Positions 15,972-23,324 of a stretch of 32,327 bases of DNA are shown here, piece after piece. Origin of the DNA: an uncultured Lachnospiraceae bacterium (GTDB taxonomy: Bacteria > Bacillota > Clostridia > Lachnospirales > Lachnospiraceae); the NCBI GenBank assembly GCA_910584845.1, contig CAJUDH010000028.1, forward strand, positions 1-32,327, given 5' to 3'. The position numbers and the translations under genes are program-made. Under the pieces are notes generated by a model. That model was not told the DNA's origin. It did not search any database and was given only the letters and a program-made list of their open reading frames with translations. Position 1 is the stretch's first letter; each line of letters starts with the position of its first letter.

Positions 15972-16391
15972 ATGAAAGAATATATAACAAATCGGGTACA
16001 TGAATTATACTGGGAAAAGGACATGAATTGTGCCAGGACAACACTCCTCTGTTTGAGTGAATTATTTGAAGTTGCCATTGAACCGCAAATCATGTGGTCT
16101 GCGGTCGGATTGCATGGTGCAGGCGGGTACAGAGCGCAATGTGGCCTGGTTGAAGGTACGCTGATGTTTATAGGAATTTATTTTCATAGATTGGGAAAAA
16201 CAGAATCGGAAATGGTATCTGCTTGTTATAACTTTGCGTCTGCTTTTGATCAAACATTTCATTCACTCAGGTGTTTTGAATTGCGTCCAACCGGTTTTTC
16301 AGAAAATAATCCACCCCATATGTGTGAAAATTTAACTTGTAGGGCAATCGAATTTGCATATCAGCATATTTTAGAAATATCGAAACCGTAA
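15972..16391 (+). CDS. C_GCAxxG_C_C family protein
   Basis: A 139-residue cytoplasmic protein of the family named after its spaced cysteines (PF09719 type), thought to bind a redox cofactor or metal but without an assigned reaction. Conserved features visible: EKDMNCARTTLLCLSELF (Cys at about 19), AVGLHGAGGYRAQCGLVEG (the GCAxxG-like turn and Cys), and Cys residues in SLRCFELRP and HMCENLTCRAIEFA. AAGGGG lies eight bases before the ATG. It has no partner in an operon; the next gene on the plus strand is 750 bases away. Confidence 0.8.
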   Translation: MKEYITNRVHELYWEKDMNCARTTLLCLSELFEVAIEPQIMWSAVGLHGAGGYRAQCGLVEGTLMFIGIYFHRLGKTESEMVSACYNFASAFDQTFHSLRCFELRPTGFSENNPPHMCENLTCRAIEFAYQHILEISKP

Positions 16392-16780
16392 ACAATGCCA
16401 GTTTGTAAAACAATGGGCATAAAACGGAATAGCCGTTGTCCATAACCGACAGCCACTTCCCATTTTGATCGGCAATGCGTAGGTACGGGAAATACGGTCC
16501 TGTTTCCGTATTCTGGTTTGGTGTAAGCCTTTCCGACTGTTCAACAGGATGTGTTGCTGTATAGGGCCGCACATGTAAAACAATCAGCACATGATTGCCA
16601 ATCGTTATTTTGCTGCAGTCTACGAATGTGCAATTCATATTTACGGAAACATTGTCTCCCGCATAAATATTTCTCCCATAATCGCAGATAAAACGGAATC
16701 CCGGCTGATACATTTGTGCCAGTTTTTCCAAACAATTGTTTTCGAATACTTATCCCTTGCTAAAAAGCGGCAGGCCTTTT
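16385..16780 (-). pseudogene. Sugar O-acetyltransferase (maltose acetyltransferase-like), decayed
   Basis: Fragments of a left-handed beta-helix acetyltransferase are spread over all three minus-strand frames: FGKTGTNVSAGIPFY in one, FICDYGRNIYAGDNVSVNMN then CTFVDCSKITIGNHVLI in another, PYTATHPVEQSERL, and finally LPIKMGSGCRLW, corresponding to the PVKIGDNVWIGGG-type repeat of the family. At least three frameshifts are needed and the last coil and C-terminus are missing. Family members acetylate sugars with acetyl-CoA; this copy cannot be functional. Confidence 0.7.
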
Positions 16781-16901
16781 CATAAAAGGAAGCTGCCGCT
16801 TTACCGTCTTTTTTTAGAACCTGTTTTATAATAGGGATGGCCATTGCAAGGTTCTTTCCAAAATGGTGTAGCATGGTGTAGTGAGCACCGGATTGAGCCA
16901 A
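16744..16901 (-). other. Helical protein fragment, unrecognised
   Basis: Upstream of the acetyltransferase wreck an open minus-strand stretch reads MAQSGAHYTMLHHFGKNLAM, IPIIKQVLKKDGKAAASFYE and CRFLARDKYSK. It looks like the C-terminal helices of some enzyme, but I cannot name it. There is no ribosome binding site, and it runs without a stop into the acetyltransferase remnant. The stretch from 16902 to 17062 shows nothing further. Confidence 0.2.
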
Positions 16902-17062
16902 AACTCCATTGATTTTACAAGCTTTTTTAAGGCTTTTCCAGGTATTGCCATGGCATACAAGTACAAATCAAAAGCAGGAAAATTCAGATGTTATCCTGTG
17001 CCATTTAAAGTTTCTAGCTTTTTGTATCCCTTGTCCCACAAAGGATAACGCTTTTGGAATAG

Positions 17063-17124
17063 TTGACATGGAAAAAATAAACAAGTATTATAAAGTTGAC
17101 ATAATGTATCATGTTTTATATGGT
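17063..17124 (+). promoter_or_regulatory. Two tandem promoters of the WYL regulator
   Basis: TTGACA (17063-17068), 17 bases, TATTAT (17086-17091) is followed by a second set, TTGACA (17096-17101), 17 bases, TATGGT (17119-17124). Both point to the WYL gene at 17149. The two -35 boxes are 33 bp apart. Confidence 0.65.
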
Positions 17125-17148
17125 ATCTCGTTATGGAAAGGGGAGGCA

Positions 17149-18045
17149 ATGCAGGAAAGCCGGTTATTTAAGATTGTGTACTACTTACTGGAAAAAGGGA
17201 AAGCTACTGCCCCGGAATTGGCGGAAAAGTTTGAAGTATCGGTAAGGACAATTTATAGGGATATTGACGCCTTAAGCGGGGCAGGTATTCCCATTTATAC
17301 AGAAGCAGGCAGGAATGGGGGCATTCATTTAATGGATGATTTTGTCCTGGACAAAACCGTGCTATCTGAGGAGGAAAAGCAGGAAATCCTCGTGGCATTG
17401 CAGAGTATCAACATCACGCAGAACACTGGCGGCAGCCAAACATTGCAGAAACTGGCGGCTATGTTCCACCTGGAGTCGGGCAATTGGCTGGAAGTGGATT
17501 TTTCCAGATGGGGAAGCAAAGGGTTTGACAATGAGAAATTTGAATTATTGAAATCGGCCGTCATCCACAACAGCAAAGTAAAAATCCATTATGCAAACTC
17601 TTATGGGGTTATAGGCGAACGGGTCGTACATCCATATAAACTGGTATATAAAGCCAACGCGTGGTATTTAAAAGCGTTTTGTACAAAGAAGCAAGATCTG
17701 CGGATTTTCAAATTAAACCGTATTATAAATTTAGAAAATTTAAATGAAACCTTTCAACACCGCCATTTTCCGGAACCGGCCCACGCACCCAAGGAAAAAT
17801 ATCATCCGATAACGCTTCGTTTTCCCAAAGAAATGGCATACCGTGTTTATGATGAGTTTGAGAAAACGCAAATTCAGCAACAAGAAAATGGTGATCTGGT
17901 CGCTTCTGCAGAAATGCCGGAGGATGCATGGCTGATAGGATACCTGCTATCGTTTGGGGCACAGGTAGAAATCCTTTCGCCCACTTATTTAAAAGGGGCT
18001 ATAGCAAAACAGGCAAAATTAATTTATGAAAAAAATAAACCTTGA
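17149..18045 (+). CDS. YafY-type transcriptional regulator with HTH and WYL domains
   Basis: A 298-residue regulator. Residues 1-60 form a winged HTH (RLFKIVYYLLEKGKATAPEL, then FEVSVRTIYRDIDALSGAGI). Residues about 140-205 form the WYL domain (KIHYANSYGVIGERVVHPYK, then VYKANAWYLKAFC, in which the family's W-Y-L is AWYLKAF). The end is the WCX domain (HPITLRFPKEMAYRVYDEF, then AWLIGYLLSFGAQVEIL). WYL domains bind single-stranded nucleic acid or other ligands; the ligand here is unknown. The open frame extends far upstream, but GGGAGG six bases before ATG 17149 and the promoters at 17063-17124 fix the start. The zinc-ribbon gene follows 95 bases downstream. Confidence 0.88.
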   Translation: MQESRLFKIVYYLLEKGKATAPELAEKFEVSVRTIYRDIDALSGAGIPIYTEAGRNGGIHLMDDFVLDKTVLSEEEKQEILVALQSINITQNTGGSQTLQKLAAMFHLESGNWLEVDFSRWGSKGFDNEKFELLKSAVIHNSKVKIHYANSYGVIGERVVHPYKLVYKANAWYLKAFCTKKQDLRIFKLNRIINLENLNETFQHRHFPEPAHAPKEKYHPITLRFPKEMAYRVYDEFEKTQIQQQENGDLVASAEMPEDAWLIGYLLSFGAQVEILSPTYLKGAIAKQAKLIYEKNKP

Positions 18046-18070
18046 CAATAGACGTCAGGTTATGTGTGGT
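18042..18070 (+). promoter_or_regulatory. Possible promoter of the zinc-ribbon gene
   Basis: TTGACA (18042-18047) overlaps the stop codon of the WYL gene; TGTGGT stands 17 bases on (18065-18070), a weak -10. The spacer contains the interrupted palindrome TGACAATAGACGTCA, which could be a regulator site, plausibly of the WYL protein (inference). Confidence 0.35.
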
Positions 18071-18139
18071 ACATTAAATGCAATAGCTGTGTAGCTATAT
18101 ATAAACTTGAACTATAAGGAAAAGATGGAGGTAAGGAAA

Positions 18140-18412
18140 ATGGACGAAATGGACCGGAAATTTTGCCAATGTTGCGGTATGCCTATGGGGAATACTGATA
18201 AGCTGTATGGAACCAATACCGACGGCAGCAAAAATACGGAATATTGCAAGTATTGTTTTGAAAACGGTGAATTTACTTTTAAAGGTACCATGGAAGAAAT
18301 GATTGAGGTATGCGTGCCCAATATGGTTGCCGCCAACCCCAATATGAAAGAGGACGAGGCAAGAAAAATTATGCTTGAATGGTTTCCCACATTAAAGCAT
18401 TGGAAGAAATAA
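18140..18412 (+). CDS. Putative zinc-ribbon protein
   Basis: A 90-residue protein with the N-terminal pattern FCQCCGMPMG and YCKYCFENGEF, two Cys pairs about 32 residues apart that should bind one zinc (PF12674-like zinc ribbon). The C-terminal part is helical (MEEMIEVCVPNMV, then EDEARKIMLEWFPTLKHW), as in family members. Function unknown; related proteins often stand beside MerR- or WYL-type regulators. GGAGG nine bases before ATG 18140 fixes the start. Confidence 0.78.
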   Translation: MDEMDRKFCQCCGMPMGNTDKLYGTNTDGSKNTEYCKYCFENGEFTFKGTMEEMIEVCVPNMVAANPNMKEDEARKIMLEWFPTLKHWKK

Positions 18413-18599
18413 AAATGAGGTTAGATAACGTAACTTTTAGAAAACACATAGGCCTAAGATTTTTATTAACAGCAGGCCAACCGAATGAATATCACCGTTT
18501 TTAGATGAAAGTATGAGGGTTGGAATCGGCCTGGGTGCCTAATAACGGCCGACATTGCCTGTCCCTGGATACTGCCGTCAGATGCCAGTACAAATAGAA

Positions 18600-18634
18600 A
18601 AGAGGATTGAAGGCTTTCCCCATTCAATCCTCTT
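18600..18634 (+). terminator. Intrinsic terminator
   Basis: A perfect 12-bp stem AAGAGGATTGAA (18600-18611) / TTCAATCCTCTT (18623-18634) with an 11-base loop, followed on the plus strand by TTAATTTGCTGTTTTTT. It could end the WYL/zinc-ribbon transcript 190 bases after its last gene. A further 6-bp stem TCGGCC/GGCCGA lies before it at about 18526-18552. Confidence 0.7.
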
Positions 18635-18968
18635 AATTTGCTGTTTTTTATTTAACGGTTAATTGTTTTTCGTTTAATGGTTACTTACGCCACCTGATTT
18701 TTCGATGCAAACTTCTTATAATGCAACAAACATGAGCCATAAATTGCCTCACTTCCCTAATATACATGATACGATGCGGTGCATCCCCGCACATTTTCAA
18801 GGGCGCTGCCCCGATTTACCCCATCCCCATCTTATTATATTTCAGATTATGGACGGATACAAGTGATAGGGAAATCAAATATATTGCCGGCCCTTGGTTT
18901 TATACCGGGAATTTTGCAGATGCCGATATACAGGCCCTATGGCCGTTGGTATCATTATGGCCCACCGG
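18635..18968. other. Intergenic stretch without a supported gene
   Basis: Nothing convincing. An 11-mer TTTAAYGGTTA occurs twice (18651-18661 and 18673-18683). A plus-strand frame at 18779-19015 reads GFIPGILQMPIYRPYGRWYH and is Tyr/Pro-rich like some coat or cell-surface peptides, but it has no ribosome binding site and runs into the gene on the other strand. Confidence 0.3.
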
Positions 18969-19280
18969 TTACCGGAAATTTAATACCCACTGGTTTTCTG
19001 TCTGATAATAAATAAGCCAAGCCCTTATGCCCCGGCCTTCCACCTCTAAAGTACAATCGTATTCTATGGAAGGGATCCCCGCATATGTTTTTTTCTCCTG
19101 GGAATGGACGGTAATCTCCCGGATCATTCGCACTTCGCCGTCTTCATCCTGTAGTTTTAACATTAAAGGCATGATTTTACCGGTACTGGTAAACCAGCAC
19201 TCACATGCAACCTTCTTCTGGACCCCCCGGACAGGCCCCCCCTCCCCTTTCCGGAAATTTGTGCCCATTCCAAACATCAT
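18969..19280 (-). CDS. Small conserved protein of the SOS polymerase cassette
   Basis: A 103-residue protein of unknown function. It reads MMFGMGTNFRKGEGGPVRGV, QKKVACECWFTSTGKIMPLM, VRMIREITVHSQEKK, and EYDCTLEVEGRGIRAWLIYY, an all-beta pattern with two Cys near the start and no membrane segment. Its ATG is four bases after the polymerase stop, and the ribosome binding site GGGAGG lies in the last polymerase codons, so translation is coupled. It is not the YolD-like protein that accompanies such polymerases in Bacillus; no YolD pattern is visible. Cotranscription with a Y-family polymerase and an SRAP protein suggests a role in lesion bypass (inference). Confidence 0.75.
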   Translation of the reverse strand: MMFGMGTNFRKGEGGPVRGVQKKVACECWFTSTGKIMPLMLKLQDEDGEVRMIREITVHSQEKKTYAGIPSIEYDCTLEVEGRGIRAWLIYYQTENQWVLNFR

Positions 19281-19284
19281 GGTT

Positions 19285-20523
19285 TTAACCTCCCCGCTTT
19301 TCCCGTGATACCCCGCCGCCCATATGGTCTATGGGCTGTCCTAAAAATGTGGCGCGCATTACAGCGTCTGCCCCAAAACCATTTCTTATGGCATCTATGG
19401 TTTTATCCAGGCAGAAAAGCTTCCCGTAGTCAACCTCATCAAAAAAGCAGCTTTGCCGGTACATCCCACCTTTCTTTATGCCGGCCGTATGCACGCCCAA
19501 ATGCCGGACAGGGCGGCCATTCCACAGTTCCCGGAACAATCCGCAGGCAGCCTGGTAAAGTTCCAAGGTCAGGCTCGTAGGCGTGTACAACGCTTTTTGA
19601 TGTGAGGCATGGGAAAAATCACAATACCGGACCCCTACGGAAACTACCCCTGCCTGGACATGGTCCGTCCGCAGGCGGCGTGCCAATGTCTCGCAAAGGG
19701 CCAGCAATACCTTGTCTGCCGCCTCCATGTCTGTTACGTCATAAGGGGTGGTCATACTGTTACCGTAACCTTTATTGGCCGCTGGCTGCGCCAATACGGG
19801 GGAAAAGTCAAGCCCGTTGGCAAATCCCCAGAGGGTTTCCCCCTGTTTTTTGAAGGCCCTCTTCAGCCAGGCCGGGTCGGCGGCTGCCAGATCCCCTATG
19901 GTACGGATACCCATAGAAAACAGTTTTTCGGCGGTGGCTTTTCCTACAAAAAACAGGTCGGACACCGGAAGGGGCCACATTTTTTCCGGGACTTCTTTTG
20001 GGTACAGGGTATGGACCTGATCCGGCTTTTGGAAATCCGAGGCCATCTTTGCAAGCAGCTTATTGCTGGAAACCCCTATGTTTACCGTAAACCCCAACGT
20101 TTCCCGGATCCGCTTTTTCACCTGTGCCGCTACTTCTTTTGGCTCCCCAAACAGATGGCAGCTGGCACTCATATCCACAAAGGCTTCGTCTATGCTATAA
20201 GGCTCCACCACATCCGAATAGCCCCTAAGTGTTTCCATAAGCGCGGCAGAACATTTTTCATACAACCCATAATTTGGGGGGACTAGTACCAGGCCGGGGC
20301 ATTTCCTTTTTGCCTCCCAAATGGCCTCGCCCGTTTTTACCCCATATTGTTTCGCAGGGATAGACTTTGCCAATATGATCCCGCGGCGCAGGGCAATATC
20401 CCCGCCTACGGCGGCAATATCCTCCCTTAAATCTTGCTGCCCCCCCTTATGGGCCAAACGGTAAACAGCCTCCCAGGAAAGGAAGGCTGAATTTACGTCT
20501 ACATGGAAAATAATTTTATCCAA
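19285..20523 (-). CDS. Y-family DNA polymerase (DinB/UmuC/UvrX-like)
   Basis: A 412-residue translesion polymerase that copies damaged templates without proofreading. The palm has Asp9 in FHVDVNSAFLSWEA and the Asp112-Glu113 pair in YSIDEAFVDM. The fingers carry RRGIILAKS and KQYGVKTGEA, the helix-hairpin-helix is VGKATAEKLFSMGIRTIGDL, and the little finger follows to about residue 350. No clamp-binding peptide is seen at its C-terminus (SREKRGG). The ATG at 20550 is possible, but AGGAGGTGA eight bases before the TTG at 20523, and the family N-terminus (MDKIIFHVD), favour TTG. Two SOS boxes overlap this start region, indicating LexA control. The upstream neighbour on this strand is the SRAP gene. 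Confidence 0.9.
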   Translation of the reverse strand: MDKIIFHVDVNSAFLSWEAVYRLAHKGGQQDLREDIAAVGGDIALRRGIILAKSIPAKQYGVKTGEAIWEAKRKCPGLVLVPPNYGLYEKCSAALMETLRGYSDVVEPYSIDEAFVDMSASCHLFGEPKEVAAQVKKRIRETLGFTVNIGVSSNKLLAKMASDFQKPDQVHTLYPKEVPEKMWPLPVSDLFFVGKATAEKLFSMGIRTIGDLAAADPAWLKRAFKKQGETLWGFANGLDFSPVLAQPAANKGYGNSMTTPYDVTDMEAADKVLLALCETLARRLRTDHVQAGVVSVGVRYCDFSHASHQKALYTPTSLTLELYQAACGLFRELWNGRPVRHLGVHTAGIKKGGMYRQSCFFDEVDYGKLFCLDKTIDAIRNGFGADAVMRATFLGQPIDHMGGGVSREKRGG

Positions 20524-20533
20524 ACGTACGTTC
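20521..20533 (-). promoter_or_regulatory. SOS box 1 (LexA/DinR site), overlapping the polymerase start codon
   Basis: On the minus strand GAACGTACGTTTG matches the Gram-positive LexA consensus GAACRNRYGTTYG at every defined position. Its last three bases are the TTG start codon. Confidence 0.75.
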
Positions 20534-20555
20534 ACCTCCTGTGGGTTCATTTTAA

Positions 20556-20568
20556 CAAACGTACGTTC
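20556..20568 (-). promoter_or_regulatory. SOS box 2 (LexA/DinR site)
   Basis: An identical 13-mer, GAACGTACGTTTG on the minus strand, lies 35 bp upstream of box 1. It overlaps the likely transcription start of the polymerase gene. Confidence 0.75.
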
Positions 20569-20634
20569 TTATTACAACCGGTAATTTATGGATAACCTCT
20601 GCTTGGCCTTGACGGGGCGCCCATGCTAAATACT

Positions 20635-21240
20635 TTAGAACAGGCAAAGCTGTTCATAATCTGACTTTCGCCCCAGCAGGCATGGGACTTTATGGAGGAT
20701 CCCTTCTGCCTGCCTGTCATTCAGGATCCATGGGGCCACTTCCCCTTGTTCAAGGATCAGGGGCATACGGCCATGGACGGGCTTCACAGAAGCGTTTGCC
20801 CCGGTAGTAAGGATTACAAAATGCGCCCCGTCTTCATACTGCCTGCAGCATCCGGCCATAAACAGCACAGGGGCGTCTTTCCGGTAAAACGTGCTTTTTT
20901 CCTTCCGGCGGTTCCACTCATAAAACCACGCGGCGGGGACCACAATACGGCTATGGCGGATACTGTCACCAAAAAGGGGCTTTTCCCCTGCTGTTTCACA
21001 TCGGGCATTAAAGATTACCTGTTTCCCCTGAAACCCGGGAAAACCCCATTTTTGCCAGCTGCAATGTACGGCCCCTCCTTTCCCTGCCAGGACAGGGGCC
21101 ATCTGCGTAGGGCAGACCTCTTTTGCGGAAATCATTTGAAGCGCCATTATGGACTCTTGCCTTAATGCCCTATCCGCCTGCCGGACCAGTTTTTCAATCT
21201 CCCTTGCTGTTTCGTCATCCACATAATATCTGCCACACAT
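20635..21240 (-). CDS. SOS response-associated peptidase family protein (SRAP, YedK/HMCES-like)
   Basis: A protein of about 200 residues that covalently captures abasic sites in single-stranded DNA. It begins MCGRYY, so the reactive Cys2 is exposed after Met removal. Other active-site elements are FNARCET (Asn), WFYEW (Glu) and HGRMP (His). The C-terminus is EQLCLF, a QLxLF pentapeptide like the sliding-clamp-binding motif. The open frame extends to 21348, but the family always starts MCGR, and AGGAGAGG lies upstream of ATG 21240. It stands 110 bases before the SOS-controlled polymerase on the same strand. No SOS box is visible directly upstream of it, so its own control is unclear. Confidence 0.92.
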   Translation of the reverse strand: MCGRYYVDDETAREIEKLVRQADRALRQESIMALQMISAKEVCPTQMAPVLAGKGGAVHCSWQKWGFPGFQGKQVIFNARCETAGEKPLFGDSIRHSRIVVPAAWFYEWNRRKEKSTFYRKDAPVLFMAGCCRQYEDGAHFVILTTGANASVKPVHGRMPLILEQGEVAPWILNDRQAEGILHKVPCLLGRKSDYEQLCLF

Positions 21241-21586
21241 AAGCCTCTCCTGAACATCCCTTCCACCGCCCCTGCCGGTAATATCATCGAAAACCGCCCA
21301 TCCTTTCCTTGCAGGCATTACGGCTGGATTTTTTTCAATTGCTTCCACACCCTTCCTAAGGGGGATGGACGGTGGTTTCCTATATTTTTCCCTGTTTCTA
21401 TTCTACTATACCGCTTGCCTGGCCACAAGGGCTTTAATAAAATTCGGCACAAAAGCCTTCCTTGCGCCGCCTTCTTTCCATGCCGGGCTTTGTTGGTTTT
21501 AGCCTAAAACTGGGCGGCCCTTTCTTGCCTGCGGGGAATATCCATGGCCGGTTTCAATCGGGGCTAAATTTCATGCGCCGGAAAGG
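21241..21586. other. Intergenic stretch without a supported gene
   Basis: Upstream of the SRAP gene the minus strand has GGTATAGTAGAATAG near 21400, a possible -10 region, but no clear -35 and no SOS box. Imperfect pairing of AAGGGCTTT with AAAAGCCTT (about 21427-21458) could be a weak stem after the next gene. Nothing else is seen. Confidence 0.3.
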
Positions 21587-22057
21587 CTACGCACTTACGT
21601 CCACATGCCCTCCGGCTGCCAGGGCGGCCCCCACCGTTTCCCCTGCCTTATCATAAACGATATTTTGGGCGCCTTCCACGGCGCCTGGGCAAGCCTGCCC
21701 CCCGTTTTCCGGATGGCTTTTTCCTTCTTCGCTAATCTCAGAGGTATCCAAATCGGCATTTTCTTGTTTTTCTGGCTTGATCTGCCCCGTTTGCCCCGCA
21801 TTTTGATTTTTAGCAAGCTCCTCCTGCCGCAATTTTTCTTGCTCTTTTGCTTCTTCCGCCTCCAGCTTCATCCCCTGGCTGGTTTTTTCACCATATTTTT
21901 CTGCCTGTTCTGCCAGCCCGGCTGCATAGCCCAAAGCCCTCTGCATTTTTTCGGTGTCCCCTTTCCGCTCAGCCTCTTTCGCCACGTTCATAGGGGTAGA
22001 CATCATGTTAATGCTGGCGCTGGCCCCTGCCAGCCCTTCCATTGTTTTTGCGTTCAT
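21587..22057 (-). CDS. Conserved hypothetical coiled-coil protein
   Basis: A 156-residue, strongly charged protein without membrane segments. The N-terminal third is a helix (MEGLAGASASINMMSTPMNV, then KMQRALGYAAGLAEQAEKYG) and the middle is a Glu/Lys/Gln-rich coil (LEAEEAKEQEKLRQEELAKN). The end has a short SEEGK turn and a hydrophilic, disordered tail ending in VDVSA. I do not assign a function; proteins of this look are frequent in Lachnospiraceae. The ATG at 22057 has AAGGAGG eight bases upstream. It is monocistronic and transcribed away from the membrane-protein gene to its right. Confidence 0.7.
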   Translation of the reverse strand: MNAKTMEGLAGASASINMMSTPMNVAKEAERKGDTEKMQRALGYAAGLAEQAEKYGEKTSQGMKLEAEEAKEQEKLRQEELAKNQNAGQTGQIKPEKQENADLDTSEISEEGKSHPENGGQACPGAVEGAQNIVYDKAGETVGAALAAGGHVDVSA

Positions 22058-22221
22058 ACTGTGACCTCCTTGCTTTTATATGCCCTTTTGCTGTTACAGA
22101 AACATAGGTTTCCTGTTTGCTGTTTCGGCATATTTAAAAAAGAACCTAAAGCCATTGGCACATAAAGCCGCTTTGCTGTCATATACGGCCGGGAAAAGGT
22201 AATATAAAACGGATAAAAGGA

Positions 22222-22250
22222 TTGAAATCCGGCAGGATTTCCGATATACT
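22222..22250 (+). promoter_or_regulatory. Promoter of the polytopic membrane protein gene
   Basis: TTGAAA (22222-22227), 17 bases, TATACT (22245-22250). Transcription would start near 22257, which supports the downstream ATG at 22327 as the translational start. The leader contains three direct hexamers (GATTTG) at about 22258-22276. Confidence 0.65.
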
Positions 22251-22326
22251 CTATTTAGATTTGGATTTGGATTTGCCAATCGGGGATTGGGCAAAGACAA
22301 CAATAAGGAAAGGAAAAAGGGGACCG

Positions 22327-23322
22327 ATGGAAAGGGAGCGTCAGTGGTTATATGTGTTGTCAGGGGCTTTTTTATTGGCAGGGTTAGTTTTTTTCGGGGT
22401 ATCCGTCCCGTTTCCGTTGTGTATGGTAATCATATCCGGAACGGCCCTGCTTAGCGCAGGCGTTTTTATGAAGGGGAAAACGCGGGGTGCCCGCCTGTGT
22501 ATCCACATAGGCATTTGCCTATGTATGGGCCTAATGGGCTATTGGCTGATAAGGAAATTATGGTTGCTGGCAAAAATGGTATTGGGGTTGGAAGGCCTTT
22601 CCTTCGATTTATCTTTAACTGCCAGGATTGTTTTACCCGTCGGTCAGGAGATTTGTTATGTAGGGATGTGCATCTGCCTGATCCTGTTGATCCACCTGGG
22701 CTGGTGTAAGTTTACCGGAACCTTTTTGGCCGGGAGTTATTTGCTTTTAAGGCTAACTTCCAACTACTGGTACTTATGGCCGCTGGTCCAATTAGGCCTT
22801 TCCCGGGCCGGCCTTATTTTTATCCTGCGGGAAACATGCCACTTTTTTTATTGTGTGGGTATGGGGCTATTATTCCATTGCACATGGCCAAGAGAAAAAA
22901 AGGCGGCCGATGGCATGGCAGGAAACCCGCGCCCCAAAAACCAGTGGAACCTATGGCTGGCCGTTTCCGGTATCCTCTATACGGTTTTAGCCCTAATCGG
23001 AATCGGCGCCTCGTCCTTGCTCCTGACTAATATATGGTTAGACGGAACCTTGATTTTTTTAGCGGCATGTGCCTTGATGGATAACCTCTTTTACCTGTTT
23101 GTCGGGCTTTATGCCCTTTTCTATGGGAGGGAAATAGAAAAAGGGAAAAATTTTGTTATTTTAGGCTGGATATTATTGGTTATGGCAATCGTAATGTCCA
23201 TTGCAGGAGGCTTTACCACAATCCTATTTGTCTTAAGCGGGCTTTTCCGGGCCGCTATTGCTGTAGTTTACCTGAAAGGCGGAAGAAAATCCCAAATGTT
23301 AGCATCGGAAAATACGCCTTAA
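22327..23322 (+). CDS. Polytopic membrane protein of unknown function
   Basis: A 331-residue protein with about nine or ten hydrophobic segments, starting LYVLSGAFLLAGLVFFGVSV and ending TTILFVLSGLFRAAIAVVYL. A basic loop (WPREKKAADGMAGNPRPKN) divides it near the middle. I see no transporter or enzyme motif. The AAGGGG before ATG 22327 and the promoter upstream set the start. Its stop codon lies two bases from the stop of the convergent histidine kinase gene, with no terminator between the two, so their transcripts must overlap. A link with the two-component system is possible by position only. Confidence 0.7.
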   Translation: MERERQWLYVLSGAFLLAGLVFFGVSVPFPLCMVIISGTALLSAGVFMKGKTRGARLCIHIGICLCMGLMGYWLIRKLWLLAKMVLGLEGLSFDLSLTARIVLPVGQEICYVGMCICLILLIHLGWCKFTGTFLAGSYLLLRLTSNYWYLWPLVQLGLSRAGLIFILRETCHFFYCVGMGLLFHCTWPREKKAADGMAGNPRPKNQWNLWLAVSGILYTVLALIGIGASSLLLTNIWLDGTLIFLAACALMDNLFYLFVGLYALFYGREIEKGKNFVILGWILLVMAIVMSIAGGFTTILFVLSGLFRAAIAVVYLKGGRKSQMLASENTP

Positions 23323-23324
23323 TG

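Noticed and set aside
18779..19015. Tyr/Pro-rich plus-strand frame resembling a coat peptide
   Set aside because: No ribosome binding site, overlaps the conserved small SOS gene on the other strand, and no recognisable family.
19609..20286. Long plus-strand frame opposite the polymerase
   Set aside because: A shadow of the polymerase reading frame, rich in Gly/His/Phe; no start signal.
22258..22276. Hexamer repeat (GATTTG) as a phase-variation tract
   Set aside because: Only three units, in an untranslated leader if the promoter and ATG 22327 are right.
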